Source: Chloroflexota bacterium | GTDB lineage: Bacteria; Chloroflexota; Limnocylindria; QHBO01 | NCBI GenBank assembly: GCA_040902225.1 | Contig: JBBDXT010000004.1 | Location: forward strand, 764,965-828,964 | DNA length: 64,000 nucleotides | Reading direction: 5' to 3' | Part shown: positions 25,592 through 34,979 of the stretch, in pieces | How the letters are laid out: each line of letters begins with the position of its first letter | Numbering within the stretch: the stretch's first letter is position 1 | The notes under the pieces: generated by a model | Seen by the model: the letters and a program-made list of their open reading frames with translations, nothing else | Told to the model about the DNA's origin: nothing | The model's database searches: none | Made by a program: the position numbers and the translations under genes

Positions 25592-26635
25592 TCAGCCTAG
25601 CCGATCCGCAGGCACCAACAGCTCGGCGATCTGGATGGCGTTGAGGGCAGCGCCCTTGCGCAGGTTGTCGGCCACGCTGAACCACTCGAGCGCGTGGTCG
25701 TCATCGGGGTCCTGGCGGATGCGCCCGACGAAGCACGGGTCGCGGCCGGCAGCCTGCAACGGCGTGGGGTAGACGCCGGCTGCCGTGTCGTCGAGGACCT
25801 CCACGCCGGGGGCATCGCGCAGGATCGCGCGCGCCTCATCGGCGGAGATTGCCCGGTCGAACTCGGCGTGGACGGAGATGGCGTGGCCGATGACCGTCGG
25901 CACGCGCACGCACGTGGCCGTGACCCGGAGATCCGGCAGGCCGAGCACCTTGCGCGTCTCCTCGCCCAGCTTGACCTCCTCACCGGTGTAGCCGTTCGGG
26001 CGTACTGACCCGATGTGCGGGATGACGTTCATGGCCAGTGGATGTGCGAACACACGCCCGCAGGAGACCACATCGCGGCCCAGGCCCGTGCCCACCACGT
26101 CGGGCTGGCGCGCGGCCACCACGATCTGCTCCACGAGCTCATTGGCGCCGGCCTGCCCCGCCCCCGACGCGGCCTGGTACGACGACATGATCACGCGCCG
26201 GACACCGGCCCCACGGTGGAGGGCAGCGAGCGGCATGACCAGGGTGAGCATCGTGCAGTTCGGGCTCGCGATGATGCCCTTCGGTCGATGATGCGCCGCC
26301 TCGGGGTTGACCTCGGGCACGACGAGCGGCACGTCGGGGTCCATGCGCCAGGCGGCCGAGTTGTCGACCACGACCGCCCCGCGCGCCGCCGCAATGGGCG
26401 CCCACTCGACGGATGCCTCGTCAGGCGTGTCGAAGAGCGCCAGGTCGACGCCATCGAACGATTCCGGGCTGATGGCGACCACGGGCACTGCCCGTCCACG
26501 GTGCGTCAGCATCCGTCCCGCTGAACGCGCCGTGGCGATTGGCACCAACTCGGTGATGCCCAGGTCGCGCTCCTCGAGGATGCGCATGATCTCGCCGCCC
26601 ACGGCGCCGGTGGCACCCACCACCGCCAGCTTCAC
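25592..26635 (-). CDS. asd: Aspartate-semialdehyde dehydrogenase
   Basis: It reduces aspartyl phosphate to the semialdehyde feeding Lys, Thr, Met and diaminopimelate synthesis. The 347-aa protein has the NADP-binding [11 protein letters not shown] (5-15), the catalytic Cys127 in [17 protein letters not shown], and the catalytic His in [14 protein letters not shown] overlaps the lysC stop (GTGA), making a two-gene pathway operon. Confidence 0.97.
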   Translation of the reverse strand: MKLAVVGATGAVGGEIMRILEERDLGITELVPIATARSAGRMLTHRGRAVPVVAISPESFDGVDLALFDTPDEASVEWAPIAAARGAVVVDNSAAWRMDPDVPLVVPEVNPEAAHHRPKGIIASPNCTMLTLVMPLAALHRGAGVRRVIMSSYQAASGAGQAGANELVEQIVVAARQPDVVGTGLGRDVVSCGRVFAHPLAMNVIPHIGSVRPNGYTGEEVKLGEETRKVLGLPDLRVTATCVRVPTVIGHAISVHAEFDRAISADEARAILRDAPGVEVLDDTAAGVYPTPLQAAGRDPCFVGRIRQDPDDDHALEWFSVADNLRKGAALNAIQIAELLVPADRLG

Positions 26636-27906
26636 GAGCCGATCTCGGGGGCGGCGGGCGCGACGGTCGTGGGTTCCTCGCGATAGATCGCGGGGTCGGC
26701 GAGCCGGAATCGATCATGGACGACCTGCACTGCACGCTCGATCTCGGCGGCGCGAACTACGCACGAGATGCGGATCGGCGAGGTGGAGATGATCTCGATG
26801 TTGATGCCGGCGTCGGCAAGCGCGTCGAACATGTCGGCGGCGACACCGGGATGCGTCTTCATGCCCGCTCCGACCAGCGACACGCGGGCGATGTCGTCGT
26901 CTGTCAGGACGTCTGACGCTCCGACGTCGATGCGCACCTGCTCCAGCGCCGCCCGCGCCCGCCGCAGGTCCTCCTTGGGAAGCGTGAAGGAGATGTCGGT
27001 ATGGCCGGCGGCTGACACGTTCTGCACGATCATGTCGATGTTGACGCCGGCGTCGGCCAGCGGGCGGAAGACGCGGGCCGCGATTCCCGGTCGATCCGGC
27101 ACGCCCAGGATCGTGACCTTCGCCTCTGAGGTGTCATGGGCAATCCCCGCGATGATCGCCTGCTCCATCCGTTCACCCTCCGCTGTGACCCACGTTCCCT
27201 CCGCGTCGCCGAGGGACGATCGAACGTGGATCGGAATCCCGTGATTCCGCGCCGTCTCCACGCATCGTGACATCAGCACGCGTGCCCCGCTGGTGGCCAG
27301 CTCAAGCATCTCCTCGTAGGAGACGGCGGCCAGCTTGCGAGCGTCGGGGACGACGCGTGGGTCGGCAGTGAAGACTCCGTCGACATCGGTGTAGATCTCG
27401 CAGACGTCAGCCCCCAGCGCGGCGGCCAGGGCGACGGCGGTCATGTCTGACCCGCCGCGGCCGAGCGTGGTCACGTCGTCGGTGGTCGAGACGCCCTGGA
27501 AGCCGGCCACGATGGCGATGGTGCCCGCCTCCAGCGCCTCGGCGACGCGGTTGGCGCTGACCTCGACGATCCGAGCTCGCCCGTGGGTCGCGTCGGTGAT
27601 GATGCCGGCCTGCGCGCCGGTGAACGAGACCGCATCACGCCCAAGGTCGATGATGGCCATCGAGACGAGCGCCATCGAGATGCGTTCGCCGGCGGTCAGA
27701 AGCATGTCCAGCTCGCGCTCGTGCGGATCGGACGACACTTCTGCGGCAAGCCCCATCAGATCGTCGGTCGCGTCTCCCATGGCCGATACGACCACGCAGA
27801 TGCGATCCCCGGCGGCCGCGGAGGCCACGACGCGTTCAGCGACGCGCTTGATCCGCTCCGCGTCGCCGATGGACGTGCCGCCGTACTTCTGGACGATGGT
27901 GGCCAT
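26632..27906 (-). CDS. lysC: Aspartate kinase
   Basis: It phosphorylates aspartate, the entry to the aspartate family pathway. The 424-aa protein has the kinase motif KYGGTSIGD (7-15), [11 protein letters not shown] and [13 protein letters not shown] in the catalytic domain (1-250). Two ACT domains follow (about 262-335 and 343-410, [16 protein letters not shown]), so feedback inhibition by Lys and/or Thr is expected. asd follows with overlapping codons. No Shine-Dalgarno is visible, so the message may be leaderless or weakly translated. Confidence 0.96.
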   Translation of the reverse strand: MATIVQKYGGTSIGDAERIKRVAERVVASAAAGDRICVVVSAMGDATDDLMGLAAEVSSDPHERELDMLLTAGERISMALVSMAIIDLGRDAVSFTGAQAGIITDATHGRARIVEVSANRVAEALEAGTIAIVAGFQGVSTTDDVTTLGRGGSDMTAVALAAALGADVCEIYTDVDGVFTADPRVVPDARKLAAVSYEEMLELATSGARVLMSRCVETARNHGIPIHVRSSLGDAEGTWVTAEGERMEQAIIAGIAHDTSEAKVTILGVPDRPGIAARVFRPLADAGVNIDMIVQNVSAAGHTDISFTLPKEDLRRARAALEQVRIDVGASDVLTDDDIARVSLVGAGMKTHPGVAADMFDALADAGINIEIISTSPIRISCVVRAAEIERAVQVVHDRFRLADPAIYREEPTTVAPAAPEIGS

Positions 27907-27967
27907 GCACGGGAGGGTACGACGTTAGCCAACCCCAGGCCAGATCCTGCGCATACTGTCGGATGTG

Positions 27968-28240
27968 ATGTCCTACGACGATCTCCTGGCCCTTGTGCGA
28001 CGGTACGACGGGAAGACGCTGGAAACGCTCACTGGTAAACGATTTCGCGTCGGCATCTACCGAGATTGCGCATTCTTCACGCCTGAGTCGTCCGGGTACG
28101 GACAGAGTGATGGCCGAGCTGCTGCGGAGCGGTTCGTTGCCCGATATAACGCTATCGGCAGCCTTCGGCCGAGCGCCTATTCCCGTGTCACGCGAAATGC
28201 GTCTTACTACCTCGCGTTGATTCGGGCCGACTCCCACTAG
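27968..28240 (+). CDS. Small conserved-looking protein, unknown
   Basis: I do not recognise this 90-residue protein. It opens [20 protein letters not shown], contains [19 protein letters not shown], and ends with [18 protein letters not shown], suggesting a compact alpha/beta fold. ATG at 27968 is preceded in frame by GTG; no clear Shine-Dalgarno is seen, so it may be nearly leaderless, with CATACT at 27952 as a weak -10. It is divergent from lysC. Its reading frame has normal codon use for this genome. Confidence 0.6.
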   Translation: MSYDDLLALVRRYDGKTLETLTGKRFRVGIYRDCAFFTPESSGYGQSDGRAAAERFVARYNAIGSLRPSAYSRVTRNASYYLALIRADSH

Positions 28241-28317
28241 AATCCGTCCGGGCCGCGAATACGATCAAGTGGACGTCAATCCCAGGTCACGACCGAGCAG
28301 TTTCGGAGAAGCCCGCC

Positions 28318-28776
28318 ATGAAGGACAAGCGGAAGTCGGCCAAGAGCACGACCCCGATCTTCACGGACGAGGAACGAGCCGCGATGAGGGCGCGCGCCCA
28401 AGAGCAGAAGGCGGCCGCGCGCCGCGGCCCGCGCGCACAAAAGGCGGACGGCGAAAGCGACGTGCTGGCGAAGATCGCCGAGATGCCGGAGCCGGATCGC
28501 GCCATGGCCAAGCGGCTCCATGCGATCATCAAAGCCAGCGCGCCAGCCCTCTCGCCGAAAACCTGGTACGGGATGCCCGCGTATGCGAAGGACGGCAAGG
28601 TCGTCTGCTTCTTCACAAGCGCAGATAAGTTCAAGTCGCGGTACGCGACGTTCGGCTTCAATGACGACGCGAACCTCGACGAAGGCGCCATGTGGCCGAC
28701 GTCCTTCGCGCTGAAGGAGCTCACTGCCGCCGAAGAGGCAAGGATCGCGGCGCTCGTGAAGAAAGCGGTGAGCTGA
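28318..28776 (+). CDS. YdhG/DUF1801-family protein
   Basis: The 152-aa protein has a basic 45-residue N-terminus and a DUF1801-like domain (about 50-150). That domain has [23 protein letters not shown] (split by Pro) and [19 protein letters not shown], as in the YdhG/frataxin-like iron-chaperone-related family. Biochemical function of the family is poorly defined. GGAG lies 9 nt before ATG. The stop is next to the tRNA-Cys 3' end, which lies on the opposite strand. Confidence 0.8.
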   Translation: MKDKRKSAKSTTPIFTDEERAAMRARAQEQKAAARRGPRAQKADGESDVLAKIAEMPEPDRAMAKRLHAIIKASAPALSPKTWYGMPAYAKDGKVVCFFTSADKFKSRYATFGFNDDANLDEGAMWPTSFALKELTAAEEARIAALVKKAVS

Positions 28777-28850
28777 TGGAGGCGACGACGGGACTCGAAC
28801 CCGTGTAAACGGTTTTGCAGACCGCTCCCTGGCCACTCGGGCACGTCGCC
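28777..28850 (-). tRNA. tRNA-Cys (anticodon GCA)
   Basis: A 74-nt cloverleaf starting GGCGACGTGCCCGAGTGG, loop TCTGCAAAA (GCA), T-loop GGTTCGAGTCC, discriminator U73 as required for Cys, encoded CCA. Last of four closely spaced minus-strand tRNAs. Confidence 0.96.
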
Positions 28851-28865
28851 ATGCTCATCTCGCGC

Positions 28866-28939
28866 TGGCTGCCCCGCGAGGATTCGAACCTCGGTTCACG
28901 GATCCAAAGTCCGCTGTCCTACCACTAGACGACGGGGCA
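28866..28939 (-). tRNA. tRNA-Gln (anticodon UUG)
   Basis: Cloverleaf starting TGCCCCGTCGTCTAGTGG with the U1-A72 pair typical of tRNA-Gln, loop CTTTGGAT (UUG), T-loop GGTTCGAATCC, encoded CCA. Clustered with Cys, Gly and Phe tRNAs. Confidence 0.96.
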
Positions 28940-28997
28940 ATCGCCTCGCCTCACGCTAGCAGGTCGATCGCTCCACGAGCCAGCCCGGACACAAGAA

Positions 28998-29073
28998 TGG
29001 AGCGGAAGACGGGACTCGAACCCGCGACCCTCACCTTGGCAAGGTGATGCTCTACCAACTGAGCCACTTCCGC
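28998..29073 (-). tRNA. tRNA-Gly (anticodon GCC)
   Basis: Cloverleaf starting GCGGAAGTGGCTCAGTTGG, anticodon stem CACCT with loop TTGCCAA (GCC), T-loop GGTTCGAGTCC, U73 and encoded CCA. Confidence 0.96.
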
Positions 29074-29099
29074 CCGCTCGGCCGATGATACCGCGTGGC

Positions 29100-29176
29100 T
29101 GGTGCCGAGGGTCAGAATCGAACTGACGACACCCGCCTCTTCAGGGCGGTGCTCTACCAACTGAGCTACCTCGGCC
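29100..29176 (-). tRNA. tRNA-Phe (anticodon GAA)
   Basis: Cloverleaf starting GGCCGAGGTAGCTCAGTTGG, stem CGCCC with loop CTGAAGA (GAA), T-loop AGTTCGATTCT, A73 and encoded CCA. First of the four-tRNA cluster in transcription order. Confidence 0.96.
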
Positions 29177-29272
29177 CGCCCCATCGATCCGCACCCTGCG
29201 GCCCGCTCGTGGTCGCGTCTCGGCTGGCGACGATAGCACAGGGTCCGATTGAGCGGCAAGCAACGGCCCGGC

Positions 29273-30247
29273 TCACGAAATCTGGCTTGGGTCCTGCCCG
29301 AACTGCCCGGCCAGGCCGCGCAGGACGGCGATCCGCTCCGCGATCGGCGGGTGCGTATCCCACATGCTCTTGGCCCGGGTCTCGAAGCTCTTGATCGGAT
29401 TCACGATGTAGAGATGCTGGGTCGCCCGGTTGGCGACCTCGAGCACGTCGGGGTCTTCGGCAATCGTGCGCAGCGCCCGCGCCAGGCCGATCGGGTTGCG
29501 CGTCAACTCCACCGCCGAGACATCGGCCAGGGACTCGCGCTGCCGGCTGACCGCCAGCTGGACCATGCGGCCGATGAGCGGCGCCACGATGGCAAGGACC
29601 AGCGCGACGATGAAGAGGATTGCTGCCAGGCCTCCCCCACCCCGATCTCGGTCGCCGCCGTCGCGGCGCCCGCCGCCCCAGAAGGTGAAGCGCAGGAACC
29701 AGTCCGCCAGGAGGGCGATGCTGCCGACCAGCACGCCGACCAGCAGCGCGAAGCGGATGTCGAAGTTGCCGACATGGCTCAGCTCATGGGCGATCACGCC
29801 CTGGAGCTGCTCGCGGTCCATCTTCTCGAGCAAGCCAGTGGTGACCGCCACGGACGCGTGCTTCGGATCGCGCCCCGTGGCGAACGCGTTCGGGGCGGAG
29901 TCGTCGATCACGTACACCTTCGGCATCGGCAGCCCGCTGGCGATCGTCATCTCGGTCACGACGTTGAGCAGTTGGCGATATTGGTCGGGTGGATCCTGCT
30001 GTGGCACCTCCCTGGCGCCGCTGGATAGCAGCACCAGCCGGTCGCCCCCGAAAAACGAGCCGACGCTCATGACCGATGCCACGACCAGGGCGATCACCAC
30101 GCCACCCCAGCCGAAGCCGCTCGCATACCCGATGGCGGCGCCGAGCGCCGCCAGGACGATCGCGACCACGAACACCAGGATCCACGAGTTGCGCCGATTG
30201 CGAGCGATCTCGCGGAAGAAGGTGCTCGGCGCCGGGCTCGCGGTCAT
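29273..30247 (-). CDS. htpX: HtpX-type membrane zinc metalloprotease
   Basis: The 324-aa M48 protease has two N-terminal membrane segments (about 22-42 and 47-66), the zinc motif IAHELSHVGN (HELSH at 154-158), and two further hydrophobic segments (about 165-187 and 205-227). The third zinc ligand is expected in the ELTRNPIGLARAL region, and DTHPPIAERIAVL lies near the end. It degrades damaged membrane proteins. It sits 31 bp after lemA, a common HtpX-LemA pairing. A short Gly/Arg/Asp-rich loop lies between helices. Confidence 0.93.
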   Translation of the reverse strand: MTASPAPSTFFREIARNRRNSWILVFVVAIVLAALGAAIGYASGFGWGGVVIALVVASVMSVGSFFGGDRLVLLSSGAREVPQQDPPDQYRQLLNVVTEMTIASGLPMPKVYVIDDSAPNAFATGRDPKHASVAVTTGLLEKMDREQLQGVIAHELSHVGNFDIRFALLVGVLVGSIALLADWFLRFTFWGGGRRDGGDRDRGGGGLAAILFIVALVLAIVAPLIGRMVQLAVSRQRESLADVSAVELTRNPIGLARALRTIAEDPDVLEVANRATQHLYIVNPIKSFETRAKSMWDTHPPIAERIAVLRGLAGQFGQDPSQIS

Positions 30248-30278
30248 CGCCGCTGTCCCGGTGAAGGGGAAATCGGTC

Positions 30279-30890
30279 CTAGGCCTCCGCCTGCGGCGGT
30301 GGCGCGGACTGCGGCGGTTCGTCGCGCAGGTTCACGGTCGGGACCACCGCATCGGCCTCCTCGATCTGGAAGTAGTCGCGCTCCTTGAATCCGAACATCC
30401 CGGCGATCACGACGCTCGGGAAGGTCTGGATCGAGGTGTTGAAGTCCCGCACGGTGCTGTTGAAGTGCTGCCGCGCGAAGCCGATCTGGTTCTCCGTGGT
30501 GGTCAGCTCCTCCTGGAGCTGGAGGACGTTCTGGTTCGCCTTCAGGTCGGGGTAGTTCTCGACCAGGGCGAACAGCTGGCGCAGCGCGCCGGTCAGGAAG
30601 TTTTCAGCCTGGGCGGACTGCGCCGCCCCGGCGGCCCCCGCCTGCGAGGCGCTGACGGCGGCCCCGCGGGCCTCGATGACCTTGGTCAGCGTCTCCTGCT
30701 CAAAGTCCATGTAGCCCTTGACGGCGTTGACGAGGTTCGGGATCAGGTCGTGCCGCCGCTTCAGCTGGACGCTGATCTGGTTCCACGCCTCGTCGACGCC
30801 GTTGCGGCGCTGGATCAGCCCGTTGTAGATGAAGACGACGAAGGCGGCGAGGACGACCAGGACGATCAGGACGATCCAAATGGGGTCCAT
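30279..30890 (-). CDS. lemA: LemA family protein
   Basis: The 203-aa protein has one N-terminal membrane segment (about 4-22), RRNGVDEAWNQISVQLKRR and DLIPNLVNAVKGY, and a long helical bundle with the conserved ENYPDLKANQNVLQLQEELT and RQHFNSTVRDFN. It ends in a Pro/Gln-rich tail. LemA proteins are membrane-anchored, of unclear function, and are regularly paired with HtpX, as here. Confidence 0.93.
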   Translation of the reverse strand: MDPIWIVLIVLVVLAAFVVFIYNGLIQRRNGVDEAWNQISVQLKRRHDLIPNLVNAVKGYMDFEQETLTKVIEARGAAVSASQAGAAGAAQSAQAENFLTGALRQLFALVENYPDLKANQNVLQLQEELTTTENQIGFARQHFNSTVRDFNTSIQTFPSVVIAGMFGFKERDYFQIEEADAVVPTVNLRDEPPQSAPPPQAEA

Positions 30891-30975
30891 GTCAGGTCAT
30901 TCTCCAGATGCAATGGTTGGTTCGGCCATCGTAGCAGCCCTCCCTCTGGACCGAGACGTATCCTCATGCCTGCTC

Positions 30976-32028
30976 ATGTTCTCGAAGACGGTGATCGCCA
31001 TGACGGGCGGTCAGTTCACCGACTTCTCCCCGTACGTCGCCTCGATCAACGAGGCTGGCATGGTCGCGTTCCAGGCGGCATTGCACGATGGCTCCATGGG
31101 AGTCTTCATCGGGAGTGGCGCTCCCGAAGCGGAGCCTGCAGGGCCGTCGCTGGCCAGGGTGTCGAGCCATCCTGACCTCAACGATGCCGGCGACACGGCC
31201 TTCTACGGGGGTGACGAGGATGGCGTCGATGGCGTTTACCTGCTCCGCGCGAAGGCCCTCCATCGCCTCGCCGCGCCCGACGGCGAGCTCTCGGCGATCG
31301 GCCCACTGGGCCCGACGATCGACGAGGCAGGCCGGGTAGCCTTCCGCGCCCATCGCATCGGTGGCGTCAGCGGCATCTTCACCGCGGACGACACTGCCGT
31401 CACGACCGTCGCCGACACCAGCGAAGGGTGGAGCCGATTTCATGGGCTGCCCGTGATCGCCCCTGACGGAAGCGTGGTGTTCCGTGCGGATCGCAAGGGC
31501 GGCGTGGAGGGCATTTACGCTGCGGACGGCCCATCGACCCACGCCATCGTTGAGACCGGGCGATTGTTCAGCAGGCTGGCGCGCTTTCCCTCCGCCACCG
31601 ATGACGGGACCGTGGCGTTCGCCGCGACGCTCCGCGCTGGCGGCGAGGGAATCTTCTCCGCCGACGGAAGGCGGATCACCCAGGTCCTCGGGCCTGATGG
31701 CGCCTTTGAGAGCTGTCGCGGCGCCCTGCTGGCCGACCACGGTGTCCTGGTCGCGATCGCCAGGCCGCGCGGCGCTGGCCTGGGCCTCTTCGCCGGGCCG
31801 GATCCAGAGTTTGACCGGATCATCTCCATCGGCGACGAGCTGCTCGATTCAGAGGTTTCCGATCTCGCCGCGAACCCGGTGTCGCTCAACAGCAGCGGCC
31901 AGGTGGCAATTCGCATCCGGCTGGCGGATGAACGACAGCTCATCCTGCGAGCGGATCCTGTCGGCAATTGGGTGGATCGCTGGGTGGTGGGCGGTGAGGG
32001 ACTCGAACCCCCGACCCCCTCGGTGTAA
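30976..32028 (+). CDS. Tandem-repeat protein with N-x-x-G-x-VAF motifs (DUF7453-like)
   Basis: The 350-aa protein consists of six to seven repeats of about 45 residues, each with (I/L)N(E/D)AGxVAFxA followed by GIF or GVY. Examples are INEAGMVAFQA, LNDAGDTAFYG, IDEAGRVAFRA, TDDGTVAFAA and LNSSGQVAIRI. It resembles beta-propeller-like tandem repeat proteins often seen secreted, but no signal peptide is visible and the function is unknown. The start at 30976 is where repeat similarity begins; ATG at 30913 is possible. The last 44 bp lie antisense to tRNA-Val, so the final residues are tRNA-derived. Confidence 0.7.
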   Translation: MFSKTVIAMTGGQFTDFSPYVASINEAGMVAFQAALHDGSMGVFIGSGAPEAEPAGPSLARVSSHPDLNDAGDTAFYGGDEDGVDGVYLLRAKALHRLAAPDGELSAIGPLGPTIDEAGRVAFRAHRIGGVSGIFTADDTAVTTVADTSEGWSRFHGLPVIAPDGSVVFRADRKGGVEGIYAADGPSTHAIVETGRLFSRLARFPSATDDGTVAFAATLRAGGEGIFSADGRRITQVLGPDGAFESCRGALLADHGVLVAIARPRGAGLGLFAGPDPEFDRIISIGDELLDSEVSDLAANPVSLNSSGQVAIRIRLADERQLILRADPVGNWVDRWVVGGEGLEPPTPSV

Positions 32029-32061
32029 GCGAGGTGCTCTGACCAGCTGAGCTAACCGCCC
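31985..32061 (-). tRNA. tRNA-Val (anticodon UAC)
   Basis: Cloverleaf starting GGGCGGTTAGCTCAGCTGG, stem CTCGC with loop TTACACC (UAC), T-loop GGTTCGAGTCC, encoded CCA. Its 3' half overlaps, on the opposite strand, the last codons of the repeat-protein gene. Confidence 0.96.
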
Positions 32062-32122
32062 GTCGGGATGGTACATGCGAGACGCCGCCTCTTCGGCGGC
32101 GTCATCGGTCTCGTCAGGGAAT

Positions 32123-32207
32123 TGGTGCCCAGGCCGGGACTTGAACCCGGATGAGTTGCCTCATACGCCCCTCAAACGTACGCGTATACCAATTCCGCCA
32201 CCTGGGC
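32123..32207 (-). tRNA. tRNA-Leu (anticodon GAG)
   Basis: Class II cloverleaf starting GCCCAGGTGGCGGAATTGG, stem TACGT with loop TTGAGGG (GAG), variable arm about 14 nt, T-loop GGTTCAAGTCC, encoded CCA. Confidence 0.94.
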
Positions 32208-32217
32208 ATCGGAAGGG

Positions 32218-32305
32218 TGGTACCGAGGGAGGGACTTGAACCCACACGACCGTAATGGTCACTAGGTCCTGAACCTAGCGCGTCTGCCTATTCCGCCACC
32301 TCGGC
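32218..32305 (-). tRNA. tRNA-Leu (anticodon CAG)
   Basis: Class II cloverleaf starting GCCGAGGTGGCGGAATAGG, stem CTAGG with loop TTCAGGA (CAG), long variable arm, T-loop GGTTCAAGTCC, encoded CCA. It is 10 bp from the Leu(GAG) gene. Confidence 0.95.
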
Positions 32306-32386
32306 ACGTGTTCTCGCGGGTCGTTTCCAGCGAGGCGGCCGATGATAGCACAGGGCTCCGGGCTCCCCGGAGCAGGGTCTGCCGCC

Positions 32387-32608
32387 TCAGGTGGTCTGCG
32401 GCAGCAGGTTCAGCAGGCTGAAGATGACGAACAGGGCCGCCAGCAGGATGGTCAGCCGAAAGAGCGTCCGCTCGATGCCACGCCGGCTGCGGTAGGCGGT
32501 CACTTCGCCGCCGAATGCGCCACCCAGCCCGGTTCCGCGCTGCTGCAGCAGGATCGCGGCGATGAGGGCCACGGCCAGGATTCCCTGGGCGACGACAAGT
32601 GGATTCAT
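32387..32608 (-). CDS. secG: Preprotein translocase subunit SecG
   Basis: The 73-aa protein has two membrane helices (about 3-22 and 50-70) joined by the conserved loop LQQRGTGLGGAFGG. It is an accessory subunit of SecYEG at the cytoplasmic membrane. It follows gpmI, as in many Gram-positive-like genomes (tpiA-gpmI-secG). An open frame extends upstream into gpmI but only this part matches SecG. Confidence 0.93.
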   Translation of the reverse strand: MNPLVVAQGILAVALIAAILLQQRGTGLGGAFGGEVTAYRSRRGIERTLFRLTILLAALFVIFSLLNLLPQTT

Positions 32609-32652
32609 GGGTCGGGAGTGTATCAAACGGCGCCGCGTTGGGCTCCGGCGCC

Positions 32653-34197
32653 TCAGTCGACGACGAGGCTGCGTCCGGTCATCGACCCGGGTGCGGGAAC
32701 TCCCATCAGCTCGCAGATGGTCGGCGCGACGTCGGCCAGGGTGCCGTCCCGAAGGCGGACCGATTGGCGCTGCGGATCGACCAGCACGAACGGGACGGGG
32801 GCGGTGGTGTGCTTCGTCTGAGGCGCGCCGGACGGGTCGCGCATCTCCTCGATGTTCCCGTGGTCGGCGGTCACGATGAGCGCTCCACCGGCGCCCAGGC
32901 ACGCTTCCACGAGGCGCGCGAGGCAGCCGTCGATGAACTCGGCGGCCCGCACGGCCGCGTCCCAGACCCCGGTATGCGCAACCATGTCGGGGTTGGCGTA
33001 ATTGACCAGGACAAAGTCGAACGCGCCGGAGCCGATGGCGGACACGACCTCGTCGGTGATCGGCTCCGCGCTCATCTCCGGAGCCAGGTCATAGGTCGGG
33101 ACATCGCGCCGCGACGGAACGAGCAGGCGCTCCTCGCCTGGGAACGCGGCCTCCACGCCGCCATTGAAGAAGTAGGTCACGTGGGCGTACTTCTCGGTCT
33201 CGGCGACGTGCAGCTGGCGCAGGTGGAGCCGCGACAGGAGGCTTGCCAGCGAATCGATCACGACCGGCGGAAAGGCCACTGCCACCGGCAGGTCGTCGGC
33301 AGTCTGATACTCGGTCAGGGTGGCCACCGCCAGCCCAACCGGTCGGCGGCCGCGATCGAACGCATCGAAGTCCTTGAGGACGAGTGCGCGGGTGAGCTGC
33401 CGGGCGCGATCGGCTCGGAAATTCAGGTACACGACCGAGTCGTGGTCCCCCATCCCCTGGTACCCCGCCACCACGGCGGGCCGGATGAATTCGTCGCTCT
33501 CGCCCCGGGCATGGGGAAGCTCGACCGCCTCGACCGGGGTGGCCGCGGTCTCGCCATGCCCGTGCACGATCGCCTCCCAGGCCGATGCGATCCGGTCCCA
33601 GCGGCCGTCCCGATCCATGGCGTAGAAGCGGCCGCTGACCGTGGCAATGGTGGCGTGACCGGCGATGTGACGCATCAGTGCCGGCATGAGCTCCGCGGCT
33701 GAGCGCGGCGCCGTGTCCCGCCCGTCAGTGATGGCATGCAGCAGTACCTGCTCGGCTGGGAGGCCGGCGCGCTTCGCCAGCTCGACCATTGCCAGCACGT
33801 GCTCGTCGACGGCATGCACGCCGCCCGGGCCGATCAGCGCCAGCAGGTGCATTCGCGTTCGGTGCTCGAGCGCATGGCGCGTCGCTGCGAGGAGCACCGG
33901 GTTGCTGAAGAAGCTGCTGTCGGCGATCGCCCCATTGATGCGCGGCAGGTCCTGCAGCACGGGGAAGCCGGCGCCGAGGTTCAGGTGACCGACCTCCGAG
34001 TTGCCCATCTGCCCCGCTGGCAGGCCGACCGCCTCGCCCGACGCCTCCAGCCGAGCCGTCGGCCAATCAGATGTGAGGCTGTCCCAGGTCGGCATGCGCG
34101 CCGACAGGAGAGCATTTCGCGCCGGGTCGTCGGAGAGGCCGAAGCCGTCGAGCACGCACAGGACGACGGGGCGTGGCGGCGTGATGGCCTCGCTCAC
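32653..34197 (-). CDS. gpmI: 2,3-bisphosphoglycerate-independent phosphoglycerate mutase
   Basis: A manganese enzyme converting 3- to 2-phosphoglycerate. The 514-aa protein has the N-terminal metal motif VLCVLDGFGLS, the phosphoserine region MGNSEVGHLNLGAG, HAITDGRDTAP, VYLNFRADRARQLT, and the second metal cluster VNYANPDMVAHTG with VTADHGNIEEM. The start is GTG, overlapping the tpiA stop (GTGA). Full length and all metal ligands are present. Confidence 0.97.
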   Translation of the reverse strand: MSEAITPPRPVVLCVLDGFGLSDDPARNALLSARMPTWDSLTSDWPTARLEASGEAVGLPAGQMGNSEVGHLNLGAGFPVLQDLPRINGAIADSSFFSNPVLLAATRHALEHRTRMHLLALIGPGGVHAVDEHVLAMVELAKRAGLPAEQVLLHAITDGRDTAPRSAAELMPALMRHIAGHATIATVSGRFYAMDRDGRWDRIASAWEAIVHGHGETAATPVEAVELPHARGESDEFIRPAVVAGYQGMGDHDSVVYLNFRADRARQLTRALVLKDFDAFDRGRRPVGLAVATLTEYQTADDLPVAVAFPPVVIDSLASLLSRLHLRQLHVAETEKYAHVTYFFNGGVEAAFPGEERLLVPSRRDVPTYDLAPEMSAEPITDEVVSAIGSGAFDFVLVNYANPDMVAHTGVWDAAVRAAEFIDGCLARLVEACLGAGGALIVTADHGNIEEMRDPSGAPQTKHTTAPVPFVLVDPQRQSVRLRDGTLADVAPTICELMGVPAPGSMTGRSLVVD

Positions 34198-34979
34198 CCC
34201 CGCGCCTCGACGGCCAATCGCACGATCTGCGCGAAGCTGCCGGCGTTCAGCGAAGCGCCGCCGACCAGCGCCCCGTCGACGTCGGGCTCGCCGAGGAACT
34301 CCGCGGCGTTGTCCGGCGTACAGCTGCCCCCGTAGAGGATCGCGACCTCGTCCGCGCCCGCCGGATCGGACTCGGCCAGGATGGAGCGGATCTGCGCGGC
34401 CGCCGCCTGCGCATCCTCACCCGACGCGGCATCGCCGGTCCCGATCGCCCAGACCGGCTCGTAGGCGACCACCAGGCGGCTGCCGGCTATCCGGGGCAGG
34501 AGCGAGATGGCGGCGCGCAGCTGTCGTTCGATGACCGTGGCGGTCAGACCGGCCCGCCGCTCCTCGGCGCGCTCGCCGATCGCCGCGATCGGCACCAGCC
34601 CGTGGGCGACCGCGGACGCGACCTTGGCTGCCACCGCCACATCGGTCTCGTTGTCGTACTGCCTCCGCTCGGAGTGCCCCAGGATCACGTACTGGGCCAC
34701 CTCGGCCACCATCAGCGGGGAGGTCTCACCGGTGAATGCGCCAGCCTCCTCGGCGTGCATCGTCTGTGCCCCGATGCCGAGCCGCCCTGGCTCGGTCGAT
34801 CCCCCACCGAGCGCGGCGGCGACCGCGGAGAGCCAGATCGTCGGCGGGCAGATCACCGACCGAGCGGCGAGGCCAGCGACGGCGTCGCGCACGTCGAGCG
34901 CCAGGGCCACTGCGAGGTCAGTGGAGGCGGGGTGCATCTTCCAGTTGCCGGCAATCAGGGGCGGGCGGGATGCGTTCAC
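34194..34979 (-). CDS. tpiA: Triosephosphate isomerase
   Basis: The 261-aa TIM barrel has AGNWKMH at the N-terminus (catalytic Lys), VILGHSERRQ (His), AYEPVWAIGTGDAAS (catalytic Glu and flexible loop) and LYGGSCTPDNA. The usual loop 6 ending is slightly altered. The GTG start overlaps the whiA stop (GTGA). Confidence 0.97.
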   Translation of the reverse strand: MNASRPPLIAGNWKMHPASTDLAVALALDVRDAVAGLAARSVICPPTIWLSAVAAALGGGSTEPGRLGIGAQTMHAEEAGAFTGETSPLMVAEVAQYVILGHSERRQYDNETDVAVAAKVASAVAHGLVPIAAIGERAEERRAGLTATVIERQLRAAISLLPRIAGSRLVVAYEPVWAIGTGDAASGEDAQAAAAQIRSILAESDPAGADEVAILYGGSCTPDNAAEFLGEPDVDGALVGGASLNAGSFAQIVRLAVEARG

